This document shows positions 36,830 to 45,283 of a DNA stretch of 64,000 nucleotides, piece by piece. Source of the DNA: Curtobacterium guangdongense (lineage in GTDB: Bacteria; Actinomycetota; Actinomycetes; Actinomycetales; Microbacteriaceae); contig NZ_JBMPIT010000002.1 of NCBI RefSeq assembly GCF_049341845.1, positions 248,001 to 312,000 on the forward strand. Reading direction: 5' to 3'. How positions within the stretch are numbered: the stretch's first letter is position 1; the number at the start of each line of letters is the position of its first letter. Both the position numbers and the translations under genes were made by a program. The notes below the pieces were generated by a model. That model ran no database searches. It saw only the letters and a program-made list of their open reading frames with translations, and was not told the origin of the DNA.

Positions 36830-37504
36830 TCACGAACGGGTGGAGGCGAGTCCGGCGATGATCACCTCGATGGCGAAGTCCCGTCGGGCGCGTTCCGAGG
36901 GCGCAGTCAGCGCGTCCGCAGCGGCGACGACGTGCGGGAAGCGGTCCGGGTCGGCGGCCTGATAGATCCCGTGAAGGCGCGTGCGTTCCTCGGCTCCGAA
37001 GGGGACGCTCCGCATCGTCCGTTCGGTCGCCGTCGCTGCGACGAACTGTGCGATCACGTCCACGGCGAGGGCTGCCCGCGCCGGTACGACCCCGCCCGTC
37101 GCCATCAGGTCGAGTTCGTGGTCCGCGATCCGGAGGGCTCCGGGCAGCGTCGGGATCGACCCGAGCGCGACCGAACCCAGCCCCGGGTACTCGCCGAGGA
37201 CCTCGACGGTGTTCGCGATGGTGGACGCGAGAGCCCCACGCCAGTCGCCATCGCGGACCGCGGAGAGTTCGACGCGCAGGTAGGCCTCGTCCAGCACGTT
37301 CTCGAGGAAGACGTCGCGGTTGGCGAAGTACGCGTAGAGCGACGCCGGACCGGTCTGCACCTGCTCCGCCACGGCGCGGAGCGACACCGAGTCGACCCCG
37401 CGTTCCCGGATCAGGGCCGTCGCGGCGTCGAGGATCGACCTGCGCGTCAGCGGCGGTTTCGCGGGCCGATCCCGTCGCGACACGGGTTCTGCTGCAGCGG
37501 CCAT
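36830..37504 (-). CDS. TetR family transcriptional regulator
   Basis: A 224-residue repressor: an N-terminal helix-turn-helix (TRRSILDAATALIRERGVDS, then LRAVAEQVQTGPASLYAYFANRD) and a helical ligand-binding C-terminal domain. ATG 37504 has TACCGT ending 6 bases upstream (leaderless type). It is divergent from an NAD(P)-binding reductase and shares with it an 80-base region carrying two tandem 13-base inverted repeats, so it very likely controls itself and that gene. Confidence 0.9.
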   Translation of the reverse strand: MAAAAEPVSRRDRPAKPPLTRRSILDAATALIRERGVDSVSLRAVAEQVQTGPASLYAYFANRDVFLENVLDEAYLRVELSAVRDGDWRGALASTIANTVEVLGEYPGLGSVALGSIPTLPGALRIADHELDLMATGGVVPARAALAVDVIAQFVAATATERTMRSVPFGAEERTRLHGIYQAADPDRFPHVVAAADALTAPSERARRDFAIEVIIAGLASTRS

Positions 37505-37510
37505 GTGTCG

Positions 37511-37568
37511 ACGGTACCACTTGACACGATCGCTGTTTGTGACGAACACTGTTCGCGAACGCTGTTCG
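37511..37568. promoter_or_regulatory. Divergent promoter with tandem 13-base operators
   Basis: TACCGT (37511-37516, minus) serves tetR and TTGACA (37521-37526, plus) serves the reductase. Two abutting inverted repeats, CGAACACTGTTCG (37543-37555) and CGAACGCTGTTCG (37556-37568), cover the expected -10 of the plus-strand gene and the upstream side of the tetR promoter. They are likely sites for the TetR protein. Confidence 0.82.
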
Positions 37569-37584
37569 TGAAAGGAGAACCGAG

Positions 37585-38421
37585 ATGTCGGTATTGGTCA
37601 CAGGTGCCAGCGGAGCCGTGGGCGGCGCGGTCGTCGAAGGGCTCGTACGGGCAGGCATCGCCACCGTCGCCACGAGCAGGAAACCCGAGCGGTTGGCGCT
37701 GCCGGACGGTGTACGTCGGTTCGCGGCGGACTTCGACGACCCCGCTTCGTTCCGGGACGCGCTCGAGGGAGTCGACCGGGCGTTCCTGTACGCGGACCTC
37801 GTCGATCCCTGCGCACTCCTGACGACGTGGGCGACCGCCGGCGTGCGACACGTGGTCCTGCTGTCCTCGTCGGCGGTGACCGCGCCAGACGCTGCGGACG
37901 ACTTCAACGGCGCACGGTTCCTCCGAGTGGAGCGAGCCGTCCGCGACTCCGGGCTCGGGTACACGTTCCTCCGACCCGGCGGCTTCGCGAGCAACGCGGC
38001 GCGATGGAGCTGGGGCATCCGCACCGATCGAGCGGTGCCCCTGCCCTACCCCGGTGCGGTGCAGGTCCCGGTCCACGAGCAGGACATCGCCGACGTGGCC
38101 GTCGCTGCCCTCACCAGCGACGAGCTCACGGGGCGCTCCCCGGTCCTCACCGGTCCCGAGCGCCTCACACTGCGGGAGCAGGTGGACATCATCGCCGACG
38201 TCGTCGGCACGCCTGTCGCCGTCCCGTTGCAGACCGAACACGAGAGCGCCGCGATGCTGTCCCGTCACCTCCCGGATGTCTGGGTCCGGCAGATCATCGC
38301 GGACTGGCGGCACGCAGACGGTGCAGCACCCGCGATCTCCGACGAGTACACACGCATCACGGGCAGGCCGTCACGGACCTTCCGGCAGTGGGTCGAGGAC
38401 CACGTCGACCTGTTCGCCTGA
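37585..38421 (+). CDS. NmrA-like NAD(P)-binding oxidoreductase
   Basis: A 278-residue atypical short-chain dehydrogenase: the dinucleotide-binding VTGASGAVGGAVVEGLVRAG at the N-terminus, then VVLLSSSAV and FLRPGGFASN, as in NmrA/azoreductase-like reductases. The Tyr-x-x-x-Lys pair of classical enzymes is not evident. The substrate is probably a quinone or small electrophile, by analogy with TetR-paired homologues. ATG 37585 follows AAAGGAG. Controlled from the operator-rich region shared with tetR. Confidence 0.88.
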   Translation: MSVLVTGASGAVGGAVVEGLVRAGIATVATSRKPERLALPDGVRRFAADFDDPASFRDALEGVDRAFLYADLVDPCALLTTWATAGVRHVVLLSSSAVTAPDAADDFNGARFLRVERAVRDSGLGYTFLRPGGFASNAARWSWGIRTDRAVPLPYPGAVQVPVHEQDIADVAVAALTSDELTGRSPVLTGPERLTLREQVDIIADVVGTPVAVPLQTEHESAAMLSRHLPDVWVRQIIADWRHADGAAPAISDEYTRITGRPSRTFRQWVEDHVDLFA

Positions 38422-38534
38422 GGTCCGAGACCGGACCACGGGTGCGCTCAGGTGAGCGCGGTTCGGCGCCGCGATCACGCCGAGCACCGCACGCCTCCAC
38501 CCGAGCCAGCCGTCCCGTGGGCGACGCGGGGAGG

Positions 38535-39185
38535 TCAGAACAAGCCGCCGCGGGATCCGTCGCCGTCGAGACCGCGGAACATGTCGGACACGAGCGCCTC
38601 GATCTGCGGCTCGACCAGACGTTCGACGGCCTCGGCGATCCGTGGCCGGTGGTCGATGAGCGCGAGGCACACCGCCGTCCCCGTCGACCGGGCACATTCG
38701 TCGGAGAGGTCGATCTCGTGCCGGAGTGCCGCCTTCGCCTCGTCGGACAGGGGCTCACGCGGTGCGGCGTCCGACGACGCCCCGGTGCCGGCGAGCTCCC
38801 CGAGCGTGAAGAGGAACGGCGCACCCTCCTGCGGCTGCGGGTCGACGTCGAGCCCCTGGAACTCGGGTGAGAGCCCCTCGGTCGGCTGGTACCCGGCGTC
38901 GCGCTTGCGGGCGGCGGCGCGTTCGAGTTCCCGCTGCAGCAGCGGCAGGTTCTTCGCCGTGTAGTCGTCGACGGAGTCCTCGATGATCGTCGAGATCCGA
39001 CCGATCAGCGCGTGCTGCACGGGGTGCGGCACGTCCGGCCCGAAGCCCGCGGCGCTGGCGATGGGCGACCCGGTGCACTTGCGGCAGATGCGGGTGCGGG
39101 GGCGGGCGGTGCCGATCTGCCATCGAGGGAGCCAGCGGAGCCAGACGTCGACGGCGTTCCGCACGCGCCCGTCGATGCCGTCCAT
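38535..39185 (-). CDS. Conserved hypothetical protein
   Basis: A 216-residue soluble protein that I cannot assign. It has a basic N-terminus with an isolated CxxC (RICRKCTGSP), a helical middle (ISTIIEDSVDDYTAKNLPLL, then RELERAAARKRDAGYQPTEG) and a charged C-terminus. The single CxxC is not enough for a zinc finger. ATG 39185 lies 6 bases after TACCCT (leaderless type). It starts 36 bases beyond the DUF3097 stop in the same direction but has its own promoter signal. Confidence 0.65.
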   Translation of the reverse strand: MDGIDGRVRNAVDVWLRWLPRWQIGTARPRTRICRKCTGSPIASAAGFGPDVPHPVQHALIGRISTIIEDSVDDYTAKNLPLLQRELERAAARKRDAGYQPTEGLSPEFQGLDVDPQPQEGAPFLFTLGELAGTGASSDAAPREPLSDEAKAALRHEIDLSDECARSTGTAVCLALIDHRPRIAEAVERLVEPQIEALVSDMFRGLDGDGSRGGLF

Positions 39186-39221
39186 GTCCCCAGGGTATGC
39201 GCCACGCCCGGGATAGGCGGA

Positions 39222-40136
39222 CTACTCGATCGGTTCGGTCACGAAGTCGATCAACTCCTCGACGCGACCGAGCAGCTGCGGCTCGAGGTCGGCGAACGTC
39301 CGCACCTGCCCGAGGATCCGCTGCCACGCCCTGGCGATGTCGGCCTGCTCGGCGTGCGGCCACCCGAGCGCCTGGCAGATGCCCTTCTTCCACTCGATCG
39401 ACCGCGGGATGGTCGGCCACTGCTCGAGGCCCAGCCGCTCGGGCTTCACCGACTGCCAGACGTCGACGAACGGGTGCCCGACGACGAGCACGTGTGCGCC
39501 CCACTTGCCTCGCATCACGGCGTCGGCGAAGCGGGACTCCTTCGACCCCGGCACCAGGTGGTCGACGAGCACCCCCACCCGACGGTCGCGTGACGGCCGG
39601 AAGTCGTCGAGTACGGCTGCGAGGTTGTCGACGCCCTCCAGGTACTCGACGACGACGCCCTCCACACGGAGGTCCGCACCCCAGACCTTCTCCACGAGTT
39701 CCGCGTCGTGCTTGCCCTCGACCATGATCCGGGAGGGCAACGCAACGCGCGCCCGCTGCGACTCGACGGCGAACGATCCGGACGCGGTGCGGAGGCGACC
39801 ACCGTCGGAGGCGTGCCGGACCGCCGGGGACGACCCGGGCCTCCAGGCTGGGGGTGCAGCGGCGGCAGACCGCCCGACCGGCGCCTGCGGGCGGCCCAGC
39901 GTCACGAGCTCCCCCTCGAGCAGGAACTGCCCGGTGAAGGGGAACGAGCGGGTGCGGCCCTTCCAGTCCTCGAGCGCGATGTTGCCGGCTTCGAGGCCGA
40001 CCACGGCGCCGGCCCAGCCGGAAGTGGGGTCCTCGAGCACCATGTCGCGTTCGAGCGGCACCTGCCGCACCTTCTTCACGCCCTTCGAGCGCCAGTCGCC
40101 CGAGAGCACGTCGCTGCCGTACCGGTCGTCGTCCAC
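39222..40136 (-). CDS. DUF3097 family protein, Toprim-like core
   Basis: A 304-residue protein typical of actinobacteria (DUF3097). The N-terminal part (RYGSDVLSGDWRSKGVKKVR) is followed after a Pro/Ala-rich linker by SRIMVEGKHDAELVEKVWG, VEYLEGVDNLAAVL and GVLVDHLVPGSKE, which together look like a Toprim domain: an early catalytic-type Glu and a later acidic loop. Biochemical function is unknown. GTG 40136 lies 7 bases after TACCCT (leaderless type). Divergent from the alcohol dehydrogenase. Confidence 0.85.
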   Translation of the reverse strand: MDDDRYGSDVLSGDWRSKGVKKVRQVPLERDMVLEDPTSGWAGAVVGLEAGNIALEDWKGRTRSFPFTGQFLLEGELVTLGRPQAPVGRSAAAAPPAWRPGSSPAVRHASDGGRLRTASGSFAVESQRARVALPSRIMVEGKHDAELVEKVWGADLRVEGVVVEYLEGVDNLAAVLDDFRPSRDRRVGVLVDHLVPGSKESRFADAVMRGKWGAHVLVVGHPFVDVWQSVKPERLGLEQWPTIPRSIEWKKGICQALGWPHAEQADIARAWQRILGQVRTFADLEPQLLGRVEELIDFVTEPIE

Positions 40137-40215
40137 CCGTACGAGGGTACTGTCGACTCGGCTCCGGACGACGGCGACGGGCCGACTCCCACCATCGAAG
40201 ACGGAAGGCACATCC

Positions 40216-41265
40216 GTGCGCGCAGCAGTCATCCACGCCCCTCGCGACATCCGCGTCGAGGACCTCGACCAGCCGTCGCTCATCAGCCAGCGCGACGCGG
40301 TCGTCAAGGTCGCGGCCGCGTGCGTGTGCGGTTCGGACCTCTGGCCGTACCGGGGCGTGACCGCGACGAAGCACGCGCACCCGATCGGCCACGAGATGAT
40401 CGGCGAGGTCACCGCGGTCGGCAGCGAGGTGACCGGACTCACGGTCGGTGACTTGGTCATCTCCCCCTTCACGATGAACGACGGCACCTGCCAGGCGTGC
40501 CGCAACGGCATGACGACGGGCTGCGAGCACCTCTCCGGCTTCGGTGGCAAGGACGCGTACGGCGACCCGGTCGGCGGCGCGCAGGCGGAGTACGTGCGCG
40601 TGCCCGACGCGTCGGCGACACTCGTGGTGGTCCCCGGTCCGGTCGACCCGGCGCTGTACCCGTCGCTGCTGACCCTGTCCGACGTCTTCTCGACCGGGCA
40701 CCACGCGGCGGTCTCGGCAGGGGTCGGCCCGGGCAAGACCGTCGTCGTGGTCGGTGACGGCGCGGTCGGGCTCTGCGCCGTGCTCGCGGCGAAGCGCCTC
40801 GGGGCGGAGCGCATCATCGCGATGAGCCGGCACGCCGACCGCCAGGCGCTCGCGCGGGAGTTCGGGGCGACGGACATCGTCGACACCCGCGGTGACGAAG
40901 GCGTGCAGGCCGTGAAGGACCTGCTCGACGGCGACCTGGCGGACTGCGCGGTCGAGGCCGTCGGTACCGAGGAGAGCATGGACCAGGCCCTGCACGTCGT
41001 GCGGGCCGGCGGGAACCTCGGCTTCGTCGGGGTGCCGCACGGGGTGCCGACGATCGGGATGCGCTACCTGTTCGACACGAACATCACGATCGGCGGCGGC
41101 ATGGCTCCTGCCCGCACCTACATCCCCGAGCTGCTGCCCGACGTGCTGTCGGGTGCGATCGACCCGGGTCGCGTGTTCGACCTGGAGCTCCCCCTCGACG
41201 AGGCCGCCGAGGCGTACGCAGCGATGGACGAGCGTCGCGCGATCAAGGTGCTGCTGCGCCCGTAG
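40216..41265 (+). CDS. Zinc-dependent alcohol dehydrogenase family protein
   Basis: A 349-residue medium-chain dehydrogenase. The catalytic zinc ligands Cys (CVCGSD) and His (GHEMIGEV) are seen. The structural-zinc lobe is reduced (CQACRNGMTTGCEH) but keeps several cysteines. The NAD(P)-binding VVVVGDGAVGLCAVLAAKRLG comes later. The length and the GGAQAEYVRVPDA segment resemble alcohol/threonine dehydrogenase-like enzymes. Substrate unknown. GTG 40216 follows GGAAGG. A hairpin lies beyond the stop. Confidence 0.9.
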   Translation: MRAAVIHAPRDIRVEDLDQPSLISQRDAVVKVAAACVCGSDLWPYRGVTATKHAHPIGHEMIGEVTAVGSEVTGLTVGDLVISPFTMNDGTCQACRNGMTTGCEHLSGFGGKDAYGDPVGGAQAEYVRVPDASATLVVVPGPVDPALYPSLLTLSDVFSTGHHAAVSAGVGPGKTVVVVGDGAVGLCAVLAAKRLGAERIIAMSRHADRQALAREFGATDIVDTRGDEGVQAVKDLLDGDLADCAVEAVGTEESMDQALHVVRAGGNLGFVGVPHGVPTIGMRYLFDTNITIGGGMAPARTYIPELLPDVLSGAIDPGRVFDLELPLDEAAEAYAAMDERRAIKVLLRP

Positions 41266-41311
41266 GCGGTCGTGCGGGGGGCGGCGATCGGGCCCATCGC
41301 AGCCGCATTGG

Positions 41312-41370
41312 GAAGCCGAATCGCGCGTAGAAGGCCGGAAAACCGGACCTCCTACGCGCGATTCGGCTTC
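41312..41370. terminator. Inverted repeat after the alcohol dehydrogenase
   Basis: Arms 41312-41330 and 41352-41370 are exact complements (19 bases, containing CGAATCGCGCGTAG), with an inner CCGG-AAAA-CCGG stem. A third copy of the right-arm core, CCTACGCGCGA, follows at 41371-41381. Likely terminator between the dehydrogenase and the ROK operon. Confidence 0.75.
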
Positions 41371-41433
41371 CTACGCGCGAAATGACCCACAGCCCCGCCC
41401 GTGTTTCCGAGAGCAGAACGCGTGTTTCGAATC

Positions 41434-41474
41434 GGTAAACAAACCTTTCAGTAAAGAAGGTTGTCCGTTACTGT
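41434..41474 (+). promoter_or_regulatory. ROK operon promoter and likely operator
   Basis: TACTGT (41469-41474) ends 7 bases before the ATG. Upstream is an AT-rich island, unusual here: a direct repeat GGTAAACAAA (41434) and AGTAAAGAAG (41450), and an inverted repeat AACCTT-N9-AAGGTT (41442-41462) covering the -35 position. This fits autorepression by the ROK protein. Confidence 0.7.
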
Positions 41475-41481
41475 CCTCGAC

Positions 41482-42723
41482 ATGAGCACACGCGGACGCA
41501 CTCCAGGGCAGCCGGCACTGCTGCGCGTGTTGAACGACCGCGCCGCCCTCGCGCTGCTCCTCGACGACGGCCCGATGACCCGGAACGAGATCGCCCAGCG
41601 CACCGGGCTCAGCAAGCCCACCGCGGCCGAGATCATCCGTCGACTCGAGGCAGCAGGCCTCATCCGGGAAGCCGGCACCGAGTCGCAGGCCGGCCGTCGT
41701 GGCCCGAGCGCCGTCGTCTACCAGGCGATCACCGACCGGGACCTCGCCGTCGCGGTGGACGTGCAGCTCATCGACGTCCGATCGACCGTTGTCGACGCCA
41801 CCGGCCGCACCTACCCCGTCGCCGAGCACCGGATGTCCGAGACCGAGATGCAGGAGCCCGGCGAGGACATCGTCGCCGCAGCCGTCGGTCGTGCCGCAGC
41901 AGCAGCCGGTGTGGACCCCGACCTCGTCACCGCCGTCGCGGTCGGTGTGCAGGCCTCCGTCGACCACGCCACCGACACCCTCATCTTCACCGACGGCCTG
42001 CCCGGGTGGCCCCGCGAGCAGGTCTCCGAGACCCTGTCGAAGCAGCTCGGCGTGCAGGTGCTCGTCGAGAACGACGCGAACCTCGCCGCCATCGCCGAGC
42101 GGAACATGGGCGCCGGCCGCACCCCGGAGAGCTTCGCGCTGTTCTGGATGGCGGAGGGCCTCGGCATGGCCCTCGACCTCGACGGCCGCCTGCACACCGG
42201 TGCGTCCGGAGCCGCGGGCGAGCTCGGCTACCTGAGCGTGCCCGCCGACGCACTCCCCCTCGACCCGACGGCGACGATCGTCGCGGACCTCATCTCCGAG
42301 TCCGCGATCATCGCCCTCGCCGCCGAACACGGGATCACGGCGCCGGACGGCAGTGCTGCCGACTGGCGCCAGGTGCTCCCGCAGCTGCCGGGGCTCCCCG
42401 AGCAGCACCCGTTCACGACCGCCCTCGGCGAGCGCGTCGGGCACAACGTGCTCCCCGCCCTCGCCGTCGCCGATCCCGAGACGGTCGTCCTGCACGGCCC
42501 GACCGGGATCGCGGGCGGTCCCGCACTGGCCGCCGCCGTGACCGCCTGGCTCAGGACCCGCACCCGCTGGTCCACCGCCGTGGTGGCACCGGGCGTCCCC
42601 GACACCCCCGTCCTGCACGGCGCACGACACGTCCTCATCGACGTCGTGCGCACCGCGCTCGGCGACCGACTCGAACGCATCAGCGACGATGCGGCCGAGA
42701 CGGCCACCGCCGAGCGCGCCTGA
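41482..42723 (+). CDS. ROK family transcriptional regulator
   Basis: A 413-residue regulator with an N-terminal winged helix (MTRNEIAQRTGLSKPTAAEI) and a C-terminal sugar-kinase-like ROK domain (VAVGVQASVDHATDTL; VENDANLAAIAERNMG; GASGAAGELGYLSV). The zinc-binding cysteine cluster of active ROK kinases is absent, so it is a sensor rather than a kinase. It heads the ABC-GH4-kinase operon and should repress it until the sugar binds. ATG 41482 is of leaderless type. The AT-rich repeats just upstream are its probable site. Confidence 0.92.
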   Translation: MSTRGRTPGQPALLRVLNDRAALALLLDDGPMTRNEIAQRTGLSKPTAAEIIRRLEAAGLIREAGTESQAGRRGPSAVVYQAITDRDLAVAVDVQLIDVRSTVVDATGRTYPVAEHRMSETEMQEPGEDIVAAAVGRAAAAAGVDPDLVTAVAVGVQASVDHATDTLIFTDGLPGWPREQVSETLSKQLGVQVLVENDANLAAIAERNMGAGRTPESFALFWMAEGLGMALDLDGRLHTGASGAAGELGYLSVPADALPLDPTATIVADLISESAIIALAAEHGITAPDGSAADWRQVLPQLPGLPEQHPFTTALGERVGHNVLPALAVADPETVVLHGPTGIAGGPALAAAVTAWLRTRTRWSTAVVAPGVPDTPVLHGARHVLIDVVRTALGDRLERISDDAAETATAERA

Positions 42724-42867
42724 ACCGCACCACCACCCACCCGCACCACTCGAGGCACCACATCACCAGCCCTGTCCGAGGGCTCTTCGGCGCGCCCGGA
42801 TCCGGCACCACACACCCGTGTGACGCCGACCGGACCGCCGAGGCGAGAGCAGAGAGCGAGTTCCGCA

Positions 42868-44214
42868 GTGTCCCACTCACCGAACCGGCGGGTCATCCGC
42901 CGCATCCTCACCGCGACCGCGGTCGCGACCACCGGCGCACTCGTCGTCGCCGGCTGCAGCTCCGGCAGCAGCGCGTCCTCGATCGACAAGACCGCCCCGA
43001 AGGAGCTCAAGGGCACCGTGTCCCTGTGGCACTTCTTCACGGGTCGCGAAGCCGGTGTCGTGAAGAGCGCCGTCGCCGGCTTCGAGAAGGCGAACCCCGG
43101 CGTCACGGTCGACATCCACGCCGGTCAGGACGACGAGAAGCTGCAGAAGGCGATCTCGTCCGGCCAGAACATCGACGTGGGCCTGTCGTACTCGACGGCG
43201 ATCGTCGGCAGCTTCTGCTCCTCGGGCGCCTTCCGCGACCTGTCGCCGTACATCAAGCGCGACAAGGTGGACCTGTCCGACATCCCGAAGGCCGTGCGCT
43301 CGTACACCGAGTACAAGGGCACGCGGTGCACGCTGCCCGCCCTGGCCGACGTCAGTGCCCTGATGTACAACAAGCCCGCGATGGCCGCCGCCGGCATCAC
43401 GACCCCGCCGAAGACGCTCGACGAGCTCAAGGCCGACGCGCTCAAGATGACGACGTACAACGCGGACGGCTCGATCAAGCAGCTCGGCTTCAACCCGCTC
43501 ATCGACTTCTACGAGAACTCCCCGGAGCACTGGGCGCCGATGATCGACGGCACGTGGCTGGACAGCAAGGGCAACAGCGAGATCGGCACCTCCGCGAACT
43601 GGAAGAAGCTCATCCAGTGGCAGAAGGACTTCGTCGACGAGATCGGCTACGACAAGCTCAAGGCCTTCACGTCGGGCCTCGGCCAGGAGTTCGCCGCCGA
43701 CAACGCGTTCCAGACCGGCCAGGTCGCGATGCAGATCGACGGCGAGTACCGCACGGCGTTCATCAAGGACCAGAAGCCGGACCTCGACTACGGCACCGCG
43801 CCGACCCCGGTGATGGACGGCGTCGGGAACTACGGCTCGACGTACATCGCGGGCAACGTCGCGGGCATCGCGAAGGGCTCGAAGAACCCGGAGCTCTCCT
43901 GGGCACTGCTGAAGTACCTGTCGACGAACACCGACGCGCAGGTCACGATGGGCAACGGCCTGAAGAACATCCCGACGCTCACCTCGGCGTTGCAGTCCCC
44001 GAAGCTCGAGGTCGACGAGAACTACAAGACGTTCGTCGACGTCGCGGGCAACAAGGACACGATGACCTCGCCCGGCACCGCCGACGGTGCCGCTTACATC
44101 GGCACCTTCACGAAGTTCTGGCAGGCGTACCAGGAGAACGGCGGCGACCTCGACGCCAAGCTGAAGAAGCTGGACTCCGACATCGACAACGCCAACCAGC
44201 TGGCTGGTCCGTGA
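42868..44214 (+). CDS. Sugar ABC transporter substrate-binding lipoprotein
   Basis: A 448-residue extracellular solute-binding protein (family 1). A basic N-terminus (SPNRRVIRRIL), a hydrophobic core and the lipobox VVAGC (Cys30) show a lipoprotein signal. The mature part has LKGTVSLWHFFTGREAG and ALADVSALMYNKPAMAAAGI, typical of oligosaccharide binders. It delivers sugar to the two permeases downstream. GTG 42868 was chosen because it gives a normal signal peptide. Its stop overlaps the permease start. The ATPase (MsiK type) is not encoded here. Confidence 0.92.
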   Translation: MSHSPNRRVIRRILTATAVATTGALVVAGCSSGSSASSIDKTAPKELKGTVSLWHFFTGREAGVVKSAVAGFEKANPGVTVDIHAGQDDEKLQKAISSGQNIDVGLSYSTAIVGSFCSSGAFRDLSPYIKRDKVDLSDIPKAVRSYTEYKGTRCTLPALADVSALMYNKPAMAAAGITTPPKTLDELKADALKMTTYNADGSIKQLGFNPLIDFYENSPEHWAPMIDGTWLDSKGNSEIGTSANWKKLIQWQKDFVDEIGYDKLKAFTSGLGQEFAADNAFQTGQVAMQIDGEYRTAFIKDQKPDLDYGTAPTPVMDGVGNYGSTYIAGNVAGIAKGSKNPELSWALLKYLSTNTDAQVTMGNGLKNIPTLTSALQSPKLEVDENYKTFVDVAGNKDTMTSPGTADGAAYIGTFTKFWQAYQENGGDLDAKLKKLDSDIDNANQLAGP

Positions 44215-45257
44215 TGAGCACCACCACCAAGACCGCCGGACGGGAGGCTCGGCTCGGCCGGGCCTCCCGCCCCGCGGGCCCGACGGGGTCGGGTCCACTG
44301 CCCCCCACGGCTCCGCCACGCCGGCGCCGCTCCGCCGAGTCGCGCCGTCGGCTCGTCGCGCTGACGATGCTCGCCCCGGCCCTTCTGGGCCTCGTGGTCT
44401 TCTTCGCCTACCCGCTCGTCGCGAGCGTCTTCTACTCGTTCACGCGCTACAACCAGCTGCAGGAACCCCAGTTCGTCGGCCTGCTGAACTACCGGTTCCT
44501 GTTCACGCAGGACCCGCAGATCTGGCCGGCCGTCGTCAACACCGCGTGGTTCGTCGTCATCCTTGTGCCGGTCCGGATCGTCTGCGGCCTGCTCGTGGCG
44601 GGCCTCCTCAGTCGCGCGAAGACCGCGACCGGGTTCTGGCGCACGCTGTTCTACCTGCCCGCGCTGGTCCCGCCGGTCGCGAGCGTCGTGGCCTTCGTGT
44701 TCCTCTTCAACCCGGGCACGGGCCCCGTCAACCAGATCCTGAAGGTCTTCGGGATCGACGGGCCGCTGTGGTTCAACGACCCGGCGTGGTCGAAGCCGTC
44801 GCTCGTGATCATGGGCGTCTGGGTGATGGGCGACATCATGATCATCTTCCTGGCGTCGCTCCTCGACGTGCCGCGCGACCTGTACGAGGCCGCGTCGCTC
44901 GACGGGGCGAACGGCGTCCAGCAGGTGCGGCACATCACGCTGCCGACGATCGCCCCGGTGATCGGGTTCGCCGCCGTGACGGGGGTGATCGCGGCCCTGC
45001 AGTACTTCACCGAGGCGGCGGTCGCATCCGGGGTGGCGTCGGGCAAGGCGACGATCGGCGGTGGCACAGCGGCGCAGCTCGGGTACCCGGGCACCTCGCT
45101 GCTGACCTACACCGAGCTGCTCTACCAGCACGGGTTCGCGAACTTCCAGTTCGGGTACGCGTCCGCGATGGCCGTCGTGCTGTTCGTGGTCACCGCGATC
45201 GTGCTCGTGTTCACCATGCGACGAATTCCTGTATTCCGGCCGGAGGCCGACCAATGA
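44214..45257 (+). CDS. Sugar ABC transporter permease 1 (MalF-like)
   Basis: A 347-residue permease with six membrane helices and the EAA loop AASLDGANGVQQVRHITLP, which docks the ATPase. ATG 44214 shares one base with the stop of the binding protein (TGATG). The N-terminal tail is unusual: GREARLGRASRPAGPTG is encoded by a complete 12-base-pair hairpin of the GACGGGAGGCTCGG family (44241-44269), so a structured repeat lies inside the first 20 codons. It forms the channel with the next permease. Confidence 0.92.
   Translation: MSTTTKTAGREARLGRASRPAGPTGSGPLPPTAPPRRRRSAESRRRLVALTMLAPALLGLVVFFAYPLVASVFYSFTRYNQLQEPQFVGLLNYRFLFTQDPQIWPAVVNTAWFVVILVPVRIVCGLLVAGLLSRAKTATGFWRTLFYLPALVPPVASVVAFVFLFNPGTGPVNQILKVFGIDGPLWFNDPAWSKPSLVIMGVWVMGDIMIIFLASLLDVPRDLYEAASLDGANGVQQVRHITLPTIAPVIGFAAVTGVIAALQYFTEAAVASGVASGKATIGGGTAAQLGYPGTSLLTYTELLYQHGFANFQFGYASAMAVVLFVVTAIVLVFTMRRIPVFRPEADQ
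44241..44269. repeat. Hairpin-family element inside the permease N-terminus
   Basis: Arms CGGGAGGCTCGG (44241-44252) and CCGGGCCTCCCG (44258-44269) form a 12-pair stem with a 5-base loop. It belongs to the same family as the intergenic palindromes at 19602, 25019 and 34516, but here it is translated. Confidence 0.8.
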
Positions 45258-45283
45258 GCACTGCCCGTCCCGAGGAGTCCTGA
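45254..45283 (+). other. Possible 9-codon mini-ORF linking two permease genes
   Basis: ATG 45254 overlaps the stop of permease 1 (ATGA), encodes MSTARPEES, and its stop overlaps the start of permease 2 (TGATG). It contains GAGGAG, which also serves as ribosome site for permease 2. It may act only as a translational relay. Confidence 0.4.
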
